From Caballeronia choica (lineage in GTDB: Bacteria > Pseudomonadota > Gammaproteobacteria > Burkholderiales > Burkholderiaceae): 64,000 bases of DNA. Positions 1 to 8,505 of the stretch are shown here, one piece after another; within the stretch, counting starts at the first letter, position 1, and the number at the start of each line of letters is the position of its first letter. The notes beneath the pieces are model-generated. The model ran no database searches. It was not told the origin of the DNA and was given only the letters and a program-made list of their open reading frames with translations. Location: contig NZ_FCON02000010.1 in assembly GCF_001544535.1 (NCBI RefSeq), positions 58,049 to 122,048 on the forward strand, read 5' to 3'. The position numbers were made by a program, and so were the translations under genes.

Positions 1-41
1 CATGCGTCTTATCGGCGGCATGGATCGTGGACAAGAAGCGC

Positions 42-67
42 GCCCGGAGCGCCTTCGCGCTCCGGGC
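42..67 (-). terminator. Hairpin terminator after gadB
   Basis: Perfect 11-bp GC-rich stem (42-52 with 57-67) and a 4-base loop, starting 10 bases past the gadB stop codon. Only a weak T-rich stretch follows on the minus strand, so termination strength is uncertain. It probably ends the aspT-aspD-gadB transcript. Confidence 0.55.
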
Positions 68-76
68 AGCGCACAC

Positions 77-1456
77 TCAGCACTTGGCCGGCGAGGTCTT
101 TTCGTCCGGGTGCCCGTGCAGCGTTGGCGCCGTTGCGCTGCCGCCGTGCTGCTCGAGATACTTGCACGCACCGATGATATCCCGCGCCAAAATCATCGCG
201 ACGTTGTGGTTGATGTGCGGCCGCACCACCACGCGCAGGCTCCTCACCTCCTGCGCATCCGGCGGCATCGAATACGCCGACAGCACCCAGCCCTTCTCGC
301 GCACCTTGTTCGAGACATCGAACTCGTTGAAGTTCTTCACCTTCGGATCGAGCGTGACGGCCACGACAGGGATGCGCTGCGTCTCGTTCATGATCGTGAA
401 GTAGCCGCTTTCCACGAGCGCCTCGCGCAGCGCTATGGCGTTCTTCAGCGTGTGCGTCATGCCTCGCTTGTAGCCGTCGAAGCCGAGCCGCAGGAACTGG
501 TAGTACTGCACGGCGATCGGCGCGGCGTTGCGGCTGAAGTTGAGCGTCGCGGTCGGCATCTCGCCGCCGAGATAGTTCACGTAGAAGATCAGGTCCTCGT
601 TGAACACCTTGCGTTCGCGAAACACCACCCAGCCGAGCCCCGGCGGCGTCAGGCCGAACTTGTGCCCCGACGCGTTGATCGACTGCACGCGCGGCAGCCG
701 GAAGTCCCACTTGTAGTCGGGATAGAGGAACGGATTGACGAAGCCGCCCGACGCGCCGTCGATATGCATCGGGATCGAGATGCCGGTCTTCTTCTCGTAG
801 GCGTCGAGCCAGTCGTGGATCTCCTGGATGTCGTCGTCCTCGCCGGTGAAGGTCTGGCCCGCGATCGCGACCACCGCGATGGTGTTCTCGTCGACGTATT
901 TGTCGAGGTGCTCGGCGGTGAGCCGGTAGTTGCCCGGCTTGAGCGGCACGATGCGCGGCTCGACATCGAAATAGCGCAGGAACTTCTTCCATACGATCTG
1001 CACGTTGCCGCCGGTGACCATGTTCGGCCGCGTCGCGTCCTTGCCCGCCTTCTCGCGCGCCTGGCGCCAGTTCCACTTGTGCGCGAGGCCGGCGAGCATG
1101 CACGCCTCCGACGAACCGATCGTCGCCGTGCCATACGGCTCGACGTCCTTCGGCCCGTTCCACAACTGGTGCAGCCACCTCACCATGCGCGTTTCCATCG
1201 CGAAGACCTGCGGATACATGTCATGGTCGATGTAGTTCTTGTACATGTTCCGCTTGGCGACCTCGACCGCCTCGGGCTCCGCAAACGTCGTGACGAACGA
1301 CGACATGTTGAGCATCGGATTGGTGTCGGTCCATTCCTCGCTGACGACGAGCGCGGCGGCGGCGCGCGCCGAGATGCCGGACTTCGGGAACTCGTTCTCG
1401 GGTATCTCGAAGTTGAACTCGTCATAAGGCGTGACTTTGTCCATGGATGAGTCCAT
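77..1456 (-). CDS. gadB: Glutamate decarboxylase
   Basis: PLP-dependent cytoplasmic enzyme turning L-glutamate into GABA plus CO2 and consuming a proton. At 459 residues it is close to the roughly 466 of E. coli GadA/GadB. The PLP lysine sits in SGHKFG (K266) and the cofactor-binding aspartate in HIDGASGG (D233); the 33-residue spacing equals that of D243/K276 in the E. coli enzyme. The start is supported by AGGAGA a few bases upstream. It is the last gene of a three-gene operon, 24 bases after aspD. No GadC-type glutamate/GABA antiporter lies nearby; the only transporter in the operon is AspT, which is unusual for a gad locus. Role inferred: acid resistance or proton-motive-force generation. 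Confidence 0.93.
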   Translation of the reverse strand: MDSSMDKVTPYDEFNFEIPENEFPKSGISARAAAALVVSEEWTDTNPMLNMSSFVTTFAEPEAVEVAKRNMYKNYIDHDMYPQVFAMETRMVRWLHQLWNGPKDVEPYGTATIGSSEACMLAGLAHKWNWRQAREKAGKDATRPNMVTGGNVQIVWKKFLRYFDVEPRIVPLKPGNYRLTAEHLDKYVDENTIAVVAIAGQTFTGEDDDIQEIHDWLDAYEKKTGISIPMHIDGASGGFVNPFLYPDYKWDFRLPRVQSINASGHKFGLTPPGLGWVVFRERKVFNEDLIFYVNYLGGEMPTATLNFSRNAAPIAVQYYQFLRLGFDGYKRGMTHTLKNAIALREALVESGYFTIMNETQRIPVVAVTLDPKVKNFNEFDVSNKVREKGWVLSAYSMPPDAQEVRSLRVVVRPHINHNVAMILARDIIGACKYLEQHGGSATAPTLHGHPDEKTSPAKC

Positions 1457-1480
1457 TTGCTTCTCCTATGAAGGATTCCG

Positions 1481-3145
1481 TCAAAGCACCTTGTTTCTGT
1501 CGAGCTTCTTGCCGGATTCGGCGTTGTAACGTTCGACGTATTCGCCGAGCAGGTTGCGGATCGCCCGGCCGATCTTCACGTAGTCGCTCTCGTTGAGATT
1601 GGCGAGCGATACGCGGCCCGACGGATGCTGCGTGCCGAAGCCGCGACCCGGCAGCAGCACGACGCGCGCGTCCTTCGCGAGCCGGAACAGCAACTCCGAT
1701 GGCTCCGTATTCTTGATGAGCCAGTCGACGAACTCGCGTCCGTACGCCCGCTCGCCGAGGAATTCGAGGTCGAGGATCGTGTAGTAGTCGACCTTGTTCA
1801 CGTCGTCGTCGTCGAAGGTGATGCCGATCTCGCGATACAGCGCCTGCTTGCGGCTGCGGATCAGGCGCTTCAACGCGCACTTGTACGCGTCGGGCGTGTC
1901 CATCAGCGAGAAAAGCGAGAACAGGACCATCTGCACCTGCTGCGGCGTCGACAGGCCCGCCGTGTGGTTCAGCGCGACGGTGCGGCTGTCGGCCACCAGC
2001 CGGTCGATGAACTTGAGATTTTCCGGCTCGGTCGTGATCGACTCATAGCGCTCGTGCAGTTCCTTCTTCTGCTCCTTCGAAAGCGCCGCGATCTGCTGGT
2101 CGAGCACGTTCTCGCGATGCGTCGCGATCGCGCCGAGCCGCCAGCCGGTCGCGCCGAAATACTTCGAATACGAATACACGAGGATCGTGTTCTTCGGGCA
2201 CAGCGCGAAGAGCGAGACGAAATCGTCGGCAAAGGTGCCGTAGACGTCGTCGGTGAGCAGGATCAGGTCGGGCCGCTCCTTCACGATCTCGGCGATGTAT
2301 TCGAGGCTTTCGGTGTCCATCTTCACCGAGGGCGGATTGCTCGGGTTCACGAGGAAGAACGCCTTCACCTTCGGGTCGCGCAGCTTGTCGAGTTCCTTCT
2401 TCGGGTACTGCCAGCCGCTCTCGACATCGGCTTCGAGATTGACGACGTTGAGCCGGTAGTCGTTCAGGCGCGGAATCTCGATGTACGGCGTGAAGATCGG
2501 TGTGCCGAGCGCGATGGTGTCACCCGCCTTGATCAGGTGGTTCTCGCGCATGGTGTTGAAGATGTAGGTCATCGCCGCCGTGCCGCCTTCCACAGCGTAG
2601 ATGTCGAATTCGCCGATGAACGGATACGCGCCGATCATCTCGCGCCGCAGATACTGCCCGACGATGATCTCCGACAGCTTCAGCATCCGGTCGGGCACCG
2701 GATAGTTCGACGCGAGGATGCCCTCGCACATTTCGTAAAGGAAATCGCCGGCCGAGAGGCCCAGTTGATCGCGCACGTACGACACCGCTCCCCGCAGGAA
2801 GTCGATGCCGGGCACGCCCTTGTTATCGCGCGCGAAAATCTCGAAGCGTTCCTCAAGTCCCTCGCGTTTCGGAAAGCCGCCGAGCCCTTCCGGCATATGG
2901 GCGAACGAGCGCTCCGATTCGCGCATCGCGAAGAGGCCCAGTTGCCAGAATCCGTGGCGCGGAACCGTCGCGAGGAAATTCGGATTGCCGCGCCCGGCGT
3001 TGAGCATCGATGCGTTTGCCGGACGCGACACCGCGCCACCGCCCGCGGCCTTGATGAGTTCGTCCTTCAGTTCGAACGGGCTGAGCGAGGCCATCTTGGA
3101 CCGATCGCCCGCGTCCGACGCGGAGCCTGCCTTTGACTTTGCCAT
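1481..3145 (-). CDS. aspD: Aspartate 4-decarboxylase
   Basis: PLP enzyme of aminotransferase fold type I that decarboxylates L-aspartate to L-alanine and CO2. The 554-residue length fits the large AspD family (about 530-550). Visible marks are the NPSNPPS substrate/cofactor segment near residues 267-273, LTDDVYGTF at 297-305 and the PLP-binding lysine in YSYSKYFGATGWR (K328). It lies between aspT (62 bases upstream) and gadB (24 bases downstream) on the same strand. Paired with an aspartate/alanine exchanger it forms a known proton-consuming cycle: aspartate enters, alanine leaves, and decarboxylation inside uses a proton. The N-terminal 20 residues are Ser/Lys-rich and probably disordered. 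Confidence 0.92.
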   Translation of the reverse strand: MAKSKAGSASDAGDRSKMASLSPFELKDELIKAAGGGAVSRPANASMLNAGRGNPNFLATVPRHGFWQLGLFAMRESERSFAHMPEGLGGFPKREGLEERFEIFARDNKGVPGIDFLRGAVSYVRDQLGLSAGDFLYEMCEGILASNYPVPDRMLKLSEIIVGQYLRREMIGAYPFIGEFDIYAVEGGTAAMTYIFNTMRENHLIKAGDTIALGTPIFTPYIEIPRLNDYRLNVVNLEADVESGWQYPKKELDKLRDPKVKAFFLVNPSNPPSVKMDTESLEYIAEIVKERPDLILLTDDVYGTFADDFVSLFALCPKNTILVYSYSKYFGATGWRLGAIATHRENVLDQQIAALSKEQKKELHERYESITTEPENLKFIDRLVADSRTVALNHTAGLSTPQQVQMVLFSLFSLMDTPDAYKCALKRLIRSRKQALYREIGITFDDDDVNKVDYYTILDLEFLGERAYGREFVDWLIKNTEPSELLFRLAKDARVVLLPGRGFGTQHPSGRVSLANLNESDYVKIGRAIRNLLGEYVERYNAESGKKLDRNKVL

Positions 3146-3206
3146 CCAACACCTCCAGGTAGGGTGTGCTGCAAAAAGGGGAAAACCGATACCTCGAACC
3201 GGAACG

Positions 3207-4898
3207 CTAACTGAGCATCATCACGATCACCATCCCCCAGATCGTGAGCAACGTATTGCCGACGGCATAAGTCACCGTATAACCGAGCCCCGGCACCTGG
3301 CTCTTCGCCGCATCGCAGATCATGCCGAGCGCGGCTGTCGTCGTGCGCGAGCCGGCGCAGATGCCGAGCAGCAGCGCCGGATGGAACTTGAACACATACT
3401 TCGCGACGAACATGCCGATGATGAGCGGCACCGCGGTCGCAAAAATGCCCCACATGAAGAGGCTCACGCCGAGTTGCTGAAGCCCCTTGACGAAGCCCGG
3501 ACCCGCCGTCACGCCCACCACCGCGATGAACACGTTCAGGCCCACCGAGTTCATGAACCAGATGGTCGGCTCGGGAATGCGGCCGAAGGTCGGGTGAATC
3601 GCGCGCAGCCAGCCGAACACGATGCCCGCGATCAGCGCGCCGCCGGCCGTCGAGAGCGTGATCGGGATGCCCGCGACCTTGATCACCACCGCGCCGATCA
3701 ACGCGCCAAGCGTGATCGCGAAGCCGACGAACGCGATGTCCGCCGCGCTCGTCGGCCGGTCGAGCACGCCGAGCGCCTTGGCGGCGGCGGTGGTGTCCTG
3801 GGTGCGGCCGACGAGCGTCAAGGTGTCGCCGCGATAGAGCTTCGTGCTCGGCAGCACCGGAATCTGCGTCTCCGTAGGGCCGCGCTTGATCTTGCGCAGG
3901 AACACGCCGCGCGCGGCCGGCAGGGTGGCGACTTCCACCAGCGTCTTGCCGTTGACGGCCTTGCTCGTCACATAGACATCGACGCCTTCGGCCGGTACCG
4001 CGAGCAGTTCCGGATCTTCGACTTCGGCACCGCGCGGACCCAGGATGTCGATCAGTTGCTCGCGGCGCCCGCCCACCGCGACCACGTCGCCCGCCTGCAG
4101 CACGTCATCGAGCTTCGCATCCTGCACCGCGCCGCCGCGCCTGATCCGCTCGATGAAAAGCCGCGTTCCGGTGGGCTCGCTCGCCTCGATCTGCCCCACC
4201 GTCCTGCCGATGGCGGGGCCACCTTCCGGGATCCGGTAGGCGCGCAATTCGTACTTGTGCCAGGCCACGCCCGCGCCGCCCACTTCCTGCGACCCGCCGA
4301 GCGTCGCTTCGTATTCCTTGCACGCAGCGACCAGGTCGATGCGCAGCAGGATCGGCCCGAGCGTCGCGAGGAGGATGGCCGAGCCGATCGTGCCGAAGAT
4401 GTAGGTGACCGCGTAGGCGGTCGGCATGGCGTCGAGCAGCACTTTCGTCTGGTCGGCGGGGAGGCCGATGCGGTTGATGGCGTCGGTGGCGAGTCCCATC
4501 GATGCCGAGATGGTCTGCGAGCCGGCCAGGAGTCCCGCCGCCGAGCCGATGTCGTAGCCGGCGAGCTTCGCGGCCACGTACGGCGCTGCAAGACACAGCG
4601 CGCATTGGACGACCGAGAAGAGTGCCTGCGGGAGCCCGTCCTTCGCGATGCCGCGCACGAATTGCGGACCGACGCCATAGCCTACCGCGAAGAGGAACAT
4701 CAGAAAGAAAACCGATTTGACGTTTGGCGAGATCGTAATTCCGAGCTGGCCGATCGCAATTGCCGCGAGCAGCGTGGCCGTTACGGCGCCGAGACTAAAA
4801 CCGCGATAACTCTTGCCTCCAACCCAATACCCTATCCCCAGCGAGAGAAAAATGGCGATCTCCGGATAACTGCGTAGTGTTGCGGTAAGCCATGACAT
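3207..4898 (-). CDS. aspT: Aspartate:alanine exchanger (AspT family)
   Basis: Inner-membrane antiporter of the AAE/AspT family, 563 residues. Layout as expected: an N-terminal block of hydrophobic helices (about 1-180), a cytoplasmic middle with two TrkA-C (RCK_C)-like modules (about 200-375), then a second helix block to the end. ATG at 4898 is preferred over the in-frame GTG two codons upstream because AGGAG lies 5 bases before it. It is the first gene of the operon with aspD and gadB. In the known system it swaps aspartate for the alanine made by AspD. Whether this copy also moves glutamate or GABA for GadB is open. Confidence 0.9.
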   Translation of the reverse strand: MSWLTATLRSYPEIAIFLSLGIGYWVGGKSYRGFSLGAVTATLLAAIAIGQLGITISPNVKSVFFLMFLFAVGYGVGPQFVRGIAKDGLPQALFSVVQCALCLAAPYVAAKLAGYDIGSAAGLLAGSQTISASMGLATDAINRIGLPADQTKVLLDAMPTAYAVTYIFGTIGSAILLATLGPILLRIDLVAACKEYEATLGGSQEVGGAGVAWHKYELRAYRIPEGGPAIGRTVGQIEASEPTGTRLFIERIRRGGAVQDAKLDDVLQAGDVVAVGGRREQLIDILGPRGAEVEDPELLAVPAEGVDVYVTSKAVNGKTLVEVATLPAARGVFLRKIKRGPTETQIPVLPSTKLYRGDTLTLVGRTQDTTAAAKALGVLDRPTSAADIAFVGFAITLGALIGAVVIKVAGIPITLSTAGGALIAGIVFGWLRAIHPTFGRIPEPTIWFMNSVGLNVFIAVVGVTAGPGFVKGLQQLGVSLFMWGIFATAVPLIIGMFVAKYVFKFHPALLLGICAGSRTTTAALGMICDAAKSQVPGLGYTVTYAVGNTLLTIWGMVIVMMLS

Positions 4899-5654
4899 AC
4901 GCACTCCTTTTTCGGGTGATTTTCAGGCAGTAATTTCTTCAGTAAGCAAAATAGATGGATGGCTGGAATGGAGTGCATGATATCGCGTGAAACGCAGACG
5001 CGTGTGAGGAAGCTGAAACGGGCGCTTCAATGGACGAGCGGGGGAAATAAACTGAAACAGCGGCGCCGTATGTTGCGGAAACAGGCTGTCTGCGATCCCC
5101 GGATTGTATTTTTATTCGTGTGACGCGATTCATCTTAGGCGTAGCGCGTCGATTTTTCAACTTTGACAGCCTTTCGTTAAGTTGGTATTTACCCCATTCG
5201 ACCAGTGCCGACGCACCGCGCGCCCTGGTCCAAGACGGTGCTTACGCGTCCTCCATTAACCTGTCGCTGAGATGGCGGATTCGTCACAACTGCGTTTTAT
5301 ATGACCGATACCATGCTGCACTGCATAATCGCGCAATCGTTTTGATTCATGCACTTCGCACTTTGCATTGATGCTGCATATTGAGTCTTCGTATTAAGTC
5401 TTTTCGCTTACGAAATAAGGGTATCACGCGCCCACCGGAATCCGCCGACACCGCCGGCCAATATAAATTCCCTATTTGTGCCACTTGGGAACTGTGTTAT
5501 TGGTCGTAATTACGCCCGCGACGCGAGTACTCCGCCCGTCCGCGTAACTGAACCAAATATTGAAACTTCAACCGTCATCGAGCGGCGTCTGACGCAGAAG
5601 AAAAGCAATCCTGGAGGTTTTCACGTCGATGAAAGCACTCCTCGCGTGCGCCGC
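4899..5654. other. Gene-poor stretch upstream of aspT
   Basis: About 750 bases without a convincing gene. Short open frames here have no recognisable domain and atypical codon use. The part next to 4899 must hold the aspT promoter on the minus strand, but I cannot point to a clear -35/-10 pair. It is more AT-rich than its surroundings. Near 5612-5629 a GGAGG motif precedes an ATG with a short signal-peptide-like start (MKALLACAASA), probably the 5' scrap of another gene joined to the pseudogene that follows. Confidence 0.5.
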
Positions 5655-5905
5655 CAGTGCGAGATCGCGCTTTCGGCGGAGGCTGCCTTGCGGGAGCGGG
5701 AAGCACTGTTGGCGGAGGCCGTTGCCGAGAATGCGGGCCTCTTTGACTTGCAAGAGGTGCGCTACGAAGTGGAGTCGCGTTCAGCGCCGTCGCGCAGCAG
5801 GAACTGGCTTATGCATCGTCGAGGTCGAGGTTGTTGCGGTGCAGAGTGAGCAGCGCACGCAGCTAGCGAATCTTTGTCTTGCGCCGGGGCAGCGGTGCGC
5901 CGGTG
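5655..5905 (+). pseudogene. Remnant of RND-efflux outer-membrane channel (NodT/OprM family), 3' end
   Basis: Translating all three plus-strand frames gives consecutive pieces of a typical OprM/NodT C-terminus. First comes CEIALSAEAALREREALL followed by AEAVAENAGLFDLQEVRYEV (about 5658-5773). A second frame then gives AVAQQELAYASSRSRLL (about 5785-5835), and a third gives VQSEQRTQLANLCLAPG (about 5838-5888), which matches the usual end of these lipoproteins (Q.N.YLALGG). The heptad-like alanine-rich helix and the order of motifs support the call. At least two frameshifts and loss of the 5' part (about 1.2 kb) make it a dead fragment. No inner-membrane pump or membrane-fusion gene remains next to it. 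Confidence 0.6.
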
Positions 5906-6053
5906 CCCGCTCAGTGAGAATTCGACCGTCGGGCTGCAGGGGTTGGCTTACATCGTTTGCCGCTGATAGACCAACCCCCAAGCAGGTTCCATGGAAGCCC
6001 GAGCGCATCAAACGGCGTAAGCACCGCCTTGCCGCAAAACGCCAGCGCCCCCG

Positions 6054-7190
6054 CTAAAACGTATGCCGCACCCCAAACATGACAGCCGTCGTCGCCATGC
6101 CGGGCGCAACCGGCTGGCCATAGGCGATTGTCTGCGTCATCGTTCCCTTGTTGTTCACATGCCCGGCTTCGCCATAAACCATCGTCGCCTTCGACAGACT
6201 ATATTCGGCGCCCGCCGCAATCTCCGTCGACTTGTTCGCCGAGTTGTTGCGGTCCTTCAGGTAGTAGACCCCGCTCGTCACCTTGAACGCGGGCGTGAAC
6301 CGGTAGCCAAGGCCGAAGGTGTACATGTCGATGTTGACCTGGTTCGAACGCGCCGGATTCTTGCCATTCGTGTACGACGCCGATATCGAGAAATCATGCA
6401 GCGTGTAGAACGCGCCAAGATAATAAAGACGATTGTTGGCAAGGCCCGTCGGTACGGTGTTCGGTCCGGGATTCGTGTCGTGGCCGTTGTAATACGCCGC
6501 CGAGAGCCGCAGTCCATAGTTCGAATACTTCAGCACAGCCGACTCGCGCGTGTTGCCCTGAAAGCTCCCCGCGACCCCGCCCGGCGAGTATTCAAGCAAA
6601 CCCTTCACACCGGCGAAGCTCGGCGATTCGTAGACGATCGCGTTGCTGTCATAGAGTGCGCCGAGCGGTCCGTTGGTGCTCGTGCCCGCCCAGCCCGCCG
6701 CCTGGTTCATGCCAAGCCACGACGTCAGGATGCTGCCGAACCAGCGGCCGCCGCGGACATCGGTCTCGCCCATCGCGATCGCGAGCGGCGCGATCTGGCG
6801 CCCCGCAGTGACCGATCCGAACGGCCCCGACACGCCGACGCTCGCGATCTGGTTGAATTCTCCGGCGACGCCCGGGGTATCGGTGAGGCCGGCCTTGCCG
6901 GTGCCGGTGTCGAAGGTGCCCTGCAGCTTGAAATTCGCGCGATAGCCGCCGCCGAGGTCTTCGGTGCCGGTCATGCCGAAGTTACTCGAGTAAATGCCTG
7001 CATCCTTGAAGCGATACAGCTTGCCAAGATTCTTCGATGCCGGATTGAATGATGCCGCCGACGTGCTTTGATACATCAGGCCGGCATCGAGCACGCCGTA
7101 GAGCGTGACCGACGATTGCCCGTGCGCGGTGCCGCCTGCCGCGGCGAACGCCGCCGCCGCGATCCATTTTGACTTCAACTTCGACTTCAT
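6054..7190 (-). CDS. Outer-membrane porin, Burkholderiales type
   Basis: Trimeric beta-barrel general porin (Gram-negative porin family of Neisseria/Burkholderia OpcP type), 378 residues. Starts with a Sec signal peptide (basic MKSKLKSK, then an Ala-rich core, cleavage around AHG-QSS), followed by the standard first strand SSVTLYGVLDAG. It ends in GVRHTF, the terminal Phe needed for recognition by the BAM complex. Alternating strands and Gly/Tyr-rich turns run throughout. AGGAG precedes the start codon. It is monocistronic, with no partner genes. Substrate selectivity cannot be read from the sequence. Confidence 0.93.
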   Translation of the reverse strand: MKSKLKSKWIAAAAFAAAGGTAHGQSSVTLYGVLDAGLMYQSTSAASFNPASKNLGKLYRFKDAGIYSSNFGMTGTEDLGGGYRANFKLQGTFDTGTGKAGLTDTPGVAGEFNQIASVGVSGPFGSVTAGRQIAPLAIAMGETDVRGGRWFGSILTSWLGMNQAAGWAGTSTNGPLGALYDSNAIVYESPSFAGVKGLLEYSPGGVAGSFQGNTRESAVLKYSNYGLRLSAAYYNGHDTNPGPNTVPTGLANNRLYYLGAFYTLHDFSISASYTNGKNPARSNQVNIDMYTFGLGYRFTPAFKVTSGVYYLKDRNNSANKSTEIAAGAEYSLSKATMVYGEAGHVNNKGTMTQTIAYGQPVAPGMATTAVMFGVRHTF

Positions 7191-7328
7191 ACTGTCTCCT
7201 GCTTTATAAAGTGTTGTTCAACCCGTAACGACCTGCAGACCCGCTCCCTTTCGAACACCCCCGCTGTTCGCGCGCTACATCCCGCATGGCCGCCTCCACG
7301 GCGATGCGGCGCTCCAGCTGTCAGGCTG

Positions 7329-8003
7329 TCAGGCCAGCGCGGCCTCGCACTCGCCGCGCACGGTCTCGCTTGCGCGCGTTCGATACGCGATCAGATCGCG
7401 GATCGTGACGATCGGCAGACCGTGCCGTCGCGCGAATTCGATCAGTTGCGGCAGGCGCGCCATGCTGCCGTCGTCGTTGACGATCTCGGCGAGCACGCCG
7501 CCCTCGCGCAGCCCCGCGAGGCAGCACAGGTCGACCGTCGCTTCGGTGTGTCCCGGGCGCTTCAGCACGCCGCCCGGCACCGCGCGCAGTGGAAACAAGT
7601 GGCCCGGGCGATTGAAGTCGCCGGCGTGCGCGTCGGGATCGACCAGTGCGCGGATCGTGATTGCGCGGTCGGCGGCCGAGATCCCGGTCGTCGTTCCGTG
7701 CCGGTAGTCGACCGTGACCGTGAACGCGGTCTGCATCGAATCGTTGCCGCGCGGGACCATCAGCGGCAGCCGCAGTGCGTCGAGCCGTTCGCCCGGCAGC
7801 GCGACGCACAACACGCCGCTCGTCCAGCGGACCATGAACGCCACCGCTTCCGGCGTCGCCAGTTCGGCGGCCATGATGAGATCGCCTTCGTTTTCGCGAT
7901 CCTCGTCGTCCACCACGACGGCGAGCGAGCCGCGACGAATCGCGGCCAGCGCATCTTCAATGCGATCGATTGACATCGTTTTGTCGGCTTGCATGCTTTG
8001 CAT
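7329..8003 (-). CDS. ribB: 3,4-dihydroxy-2-butanone-4-phosphate synthase
   Basis: Converts ribulose 5-phosphate to the four-carbon precursor of riboflavin. Stand-alone RibB of about 215-224 residues, without the GTP-cyclohydrolase II half found in RibBA. The acidic catalytic loop [10 protein letters not shown] is at residues 32-41, and DLNRPGH-type ([12 protein letters not shown]) and GHTEATVDL motifs follow. The start is uncertain: ATGs at 8003, 7994 and 7976 are in frame and none has a strong ribosome site. It lies in the same direction as, and 61 bases after, the Gfa gene that ends a flavin-dependent monooxygenase cluster, suggesting extra flavin supply. No FMN riboswitch is visible upstream. 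Confidence 0.92.
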   Translation of the reverse strand: MQSMQADKTMSIDRIEDALAAIRRGSLAVVVDDEDRENEGDLIMAAELATPEAVAFMVRWTSGVLCVALPGERLDALRLPLMVPRGNDSMQTAFTVTVDYRHGTTTGISAADRAITIRALVDPDAHAGDFNRPGHLFPLRAVPGGVLKRPGHTEATVDLCCLAGLREGGVLAEIVNDDGSMARLPQLIEFARRHGLPIVTIRDLIAYRTRASETVRGECEAALA

Positions 8004-8033
8004 CTCTAGCTAGTGAATCTTGATGAAACTGCT

Positions 8034-8055
8034 CGAAAACACCGCCGCTGGCGGT
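8034..8055 (-). terminator. Weak intrinsic terminator between gfa-like gene and ribB
   Basis: Six-bp stem ACCGCC/GGCGGT with a 3-base loop (8041-8055), followed on the minus strand by GTTTT. Stem and T-tract are both short, so read-through into ribB is likely. Confidence 0.4.
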
Positions 8056-8064
8056 GCCGCAGCG

Positions 8065-8478
8065 CTACGCCTCGGGATTGCGCTCGAAGCAGACGGTGCC
8101 TTCGGTGACGCTCACCCACGGTTGCGCCGAACCACGCCACATGTGCACGTGCGGCTGCACCCACGAGGGATCGTCGAGCGTGCCGGCCTTCACCACGACG
8201 ACGCCCGGATTCGACTCCAGTTCCGTGTAGACGGGCGAGCCGCATTGGTTGCAGAAATGGCGCTTCACGGAGAGGCCGTTTTCGCCGGTGTCGTAGAAGG
8301 TGGCGAGCGTCCGCGCGGCGACCTCGAAACCCGCCGCGGGAACGACGACGTTCGTCGAAAATGCGCTGCCCGACTGCTTCTGGCAGTGGCTGCAATGACA
8401 CACGGCGCTCAGCGCCGGCGCCTGCGAGCTTTCATAGCGAACGCTGCCGCAGAGGCAACCGCCCTTGATCTGGTTCAT
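8065..8478 (-). CDS. Gfa-like (glutathione-dependent formaldehyde-activating / CENP-V fold) protein
   Basis: Small zinc protein of the Gfa/CENP-V family, 137 residues. The zinc ligands follow the family pattern: CLC at residues 8-10, CHCSHC at 27-32 and a late HFCNQCGSP. Members catalyse or bind the addition of glutathione to formaldehyde, though the true substrate is often unknown. AAGGA precedes the start. It sits 27 bases after the CoA ligase on the same strand, so it is probably the next gene of the catabolic cluster. It could handle formaldehyde or another aldehyde released by the monooxygenase; that link is inference. Confidence 0.85.
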   Translation of the reverse strand: MNQIKGGCLCGSVRYESSQAPALSAVCHCSHCQKQSGSAFSTNVVVPAAGFEVAARTLATFYDTGENGLSVKRHFCNQCGSPVYTELESNPGVVVVKAGTLDDPSWVQPHVHMWRGSAQPWVSVTEGTVCFERNPEA

Positions 8479-8505
8479 GGTTGTTCCTTCGATTAAAGAT
8501 GGGTC

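Noticed and set aside
2-1450. Long open frame antisense to gadB
   Set aside because: GC-rich codon shadow: Arg/His/Val-rich translation with no motif, while the minus strand encodes a full glutamate decarboxylase.
5478-5849. 123-codon frame as an intact gene
   Set aside because: Only its second half matches a family (RND outer-membrane channel tail), and the match continues in other frames, so it was called a pseudogene.
8004-8064. FMN riboswitch before ribB
   Set aside because: The gap is only 61 bases and lacks the conserved RFN stems; only a small hairpin is present.
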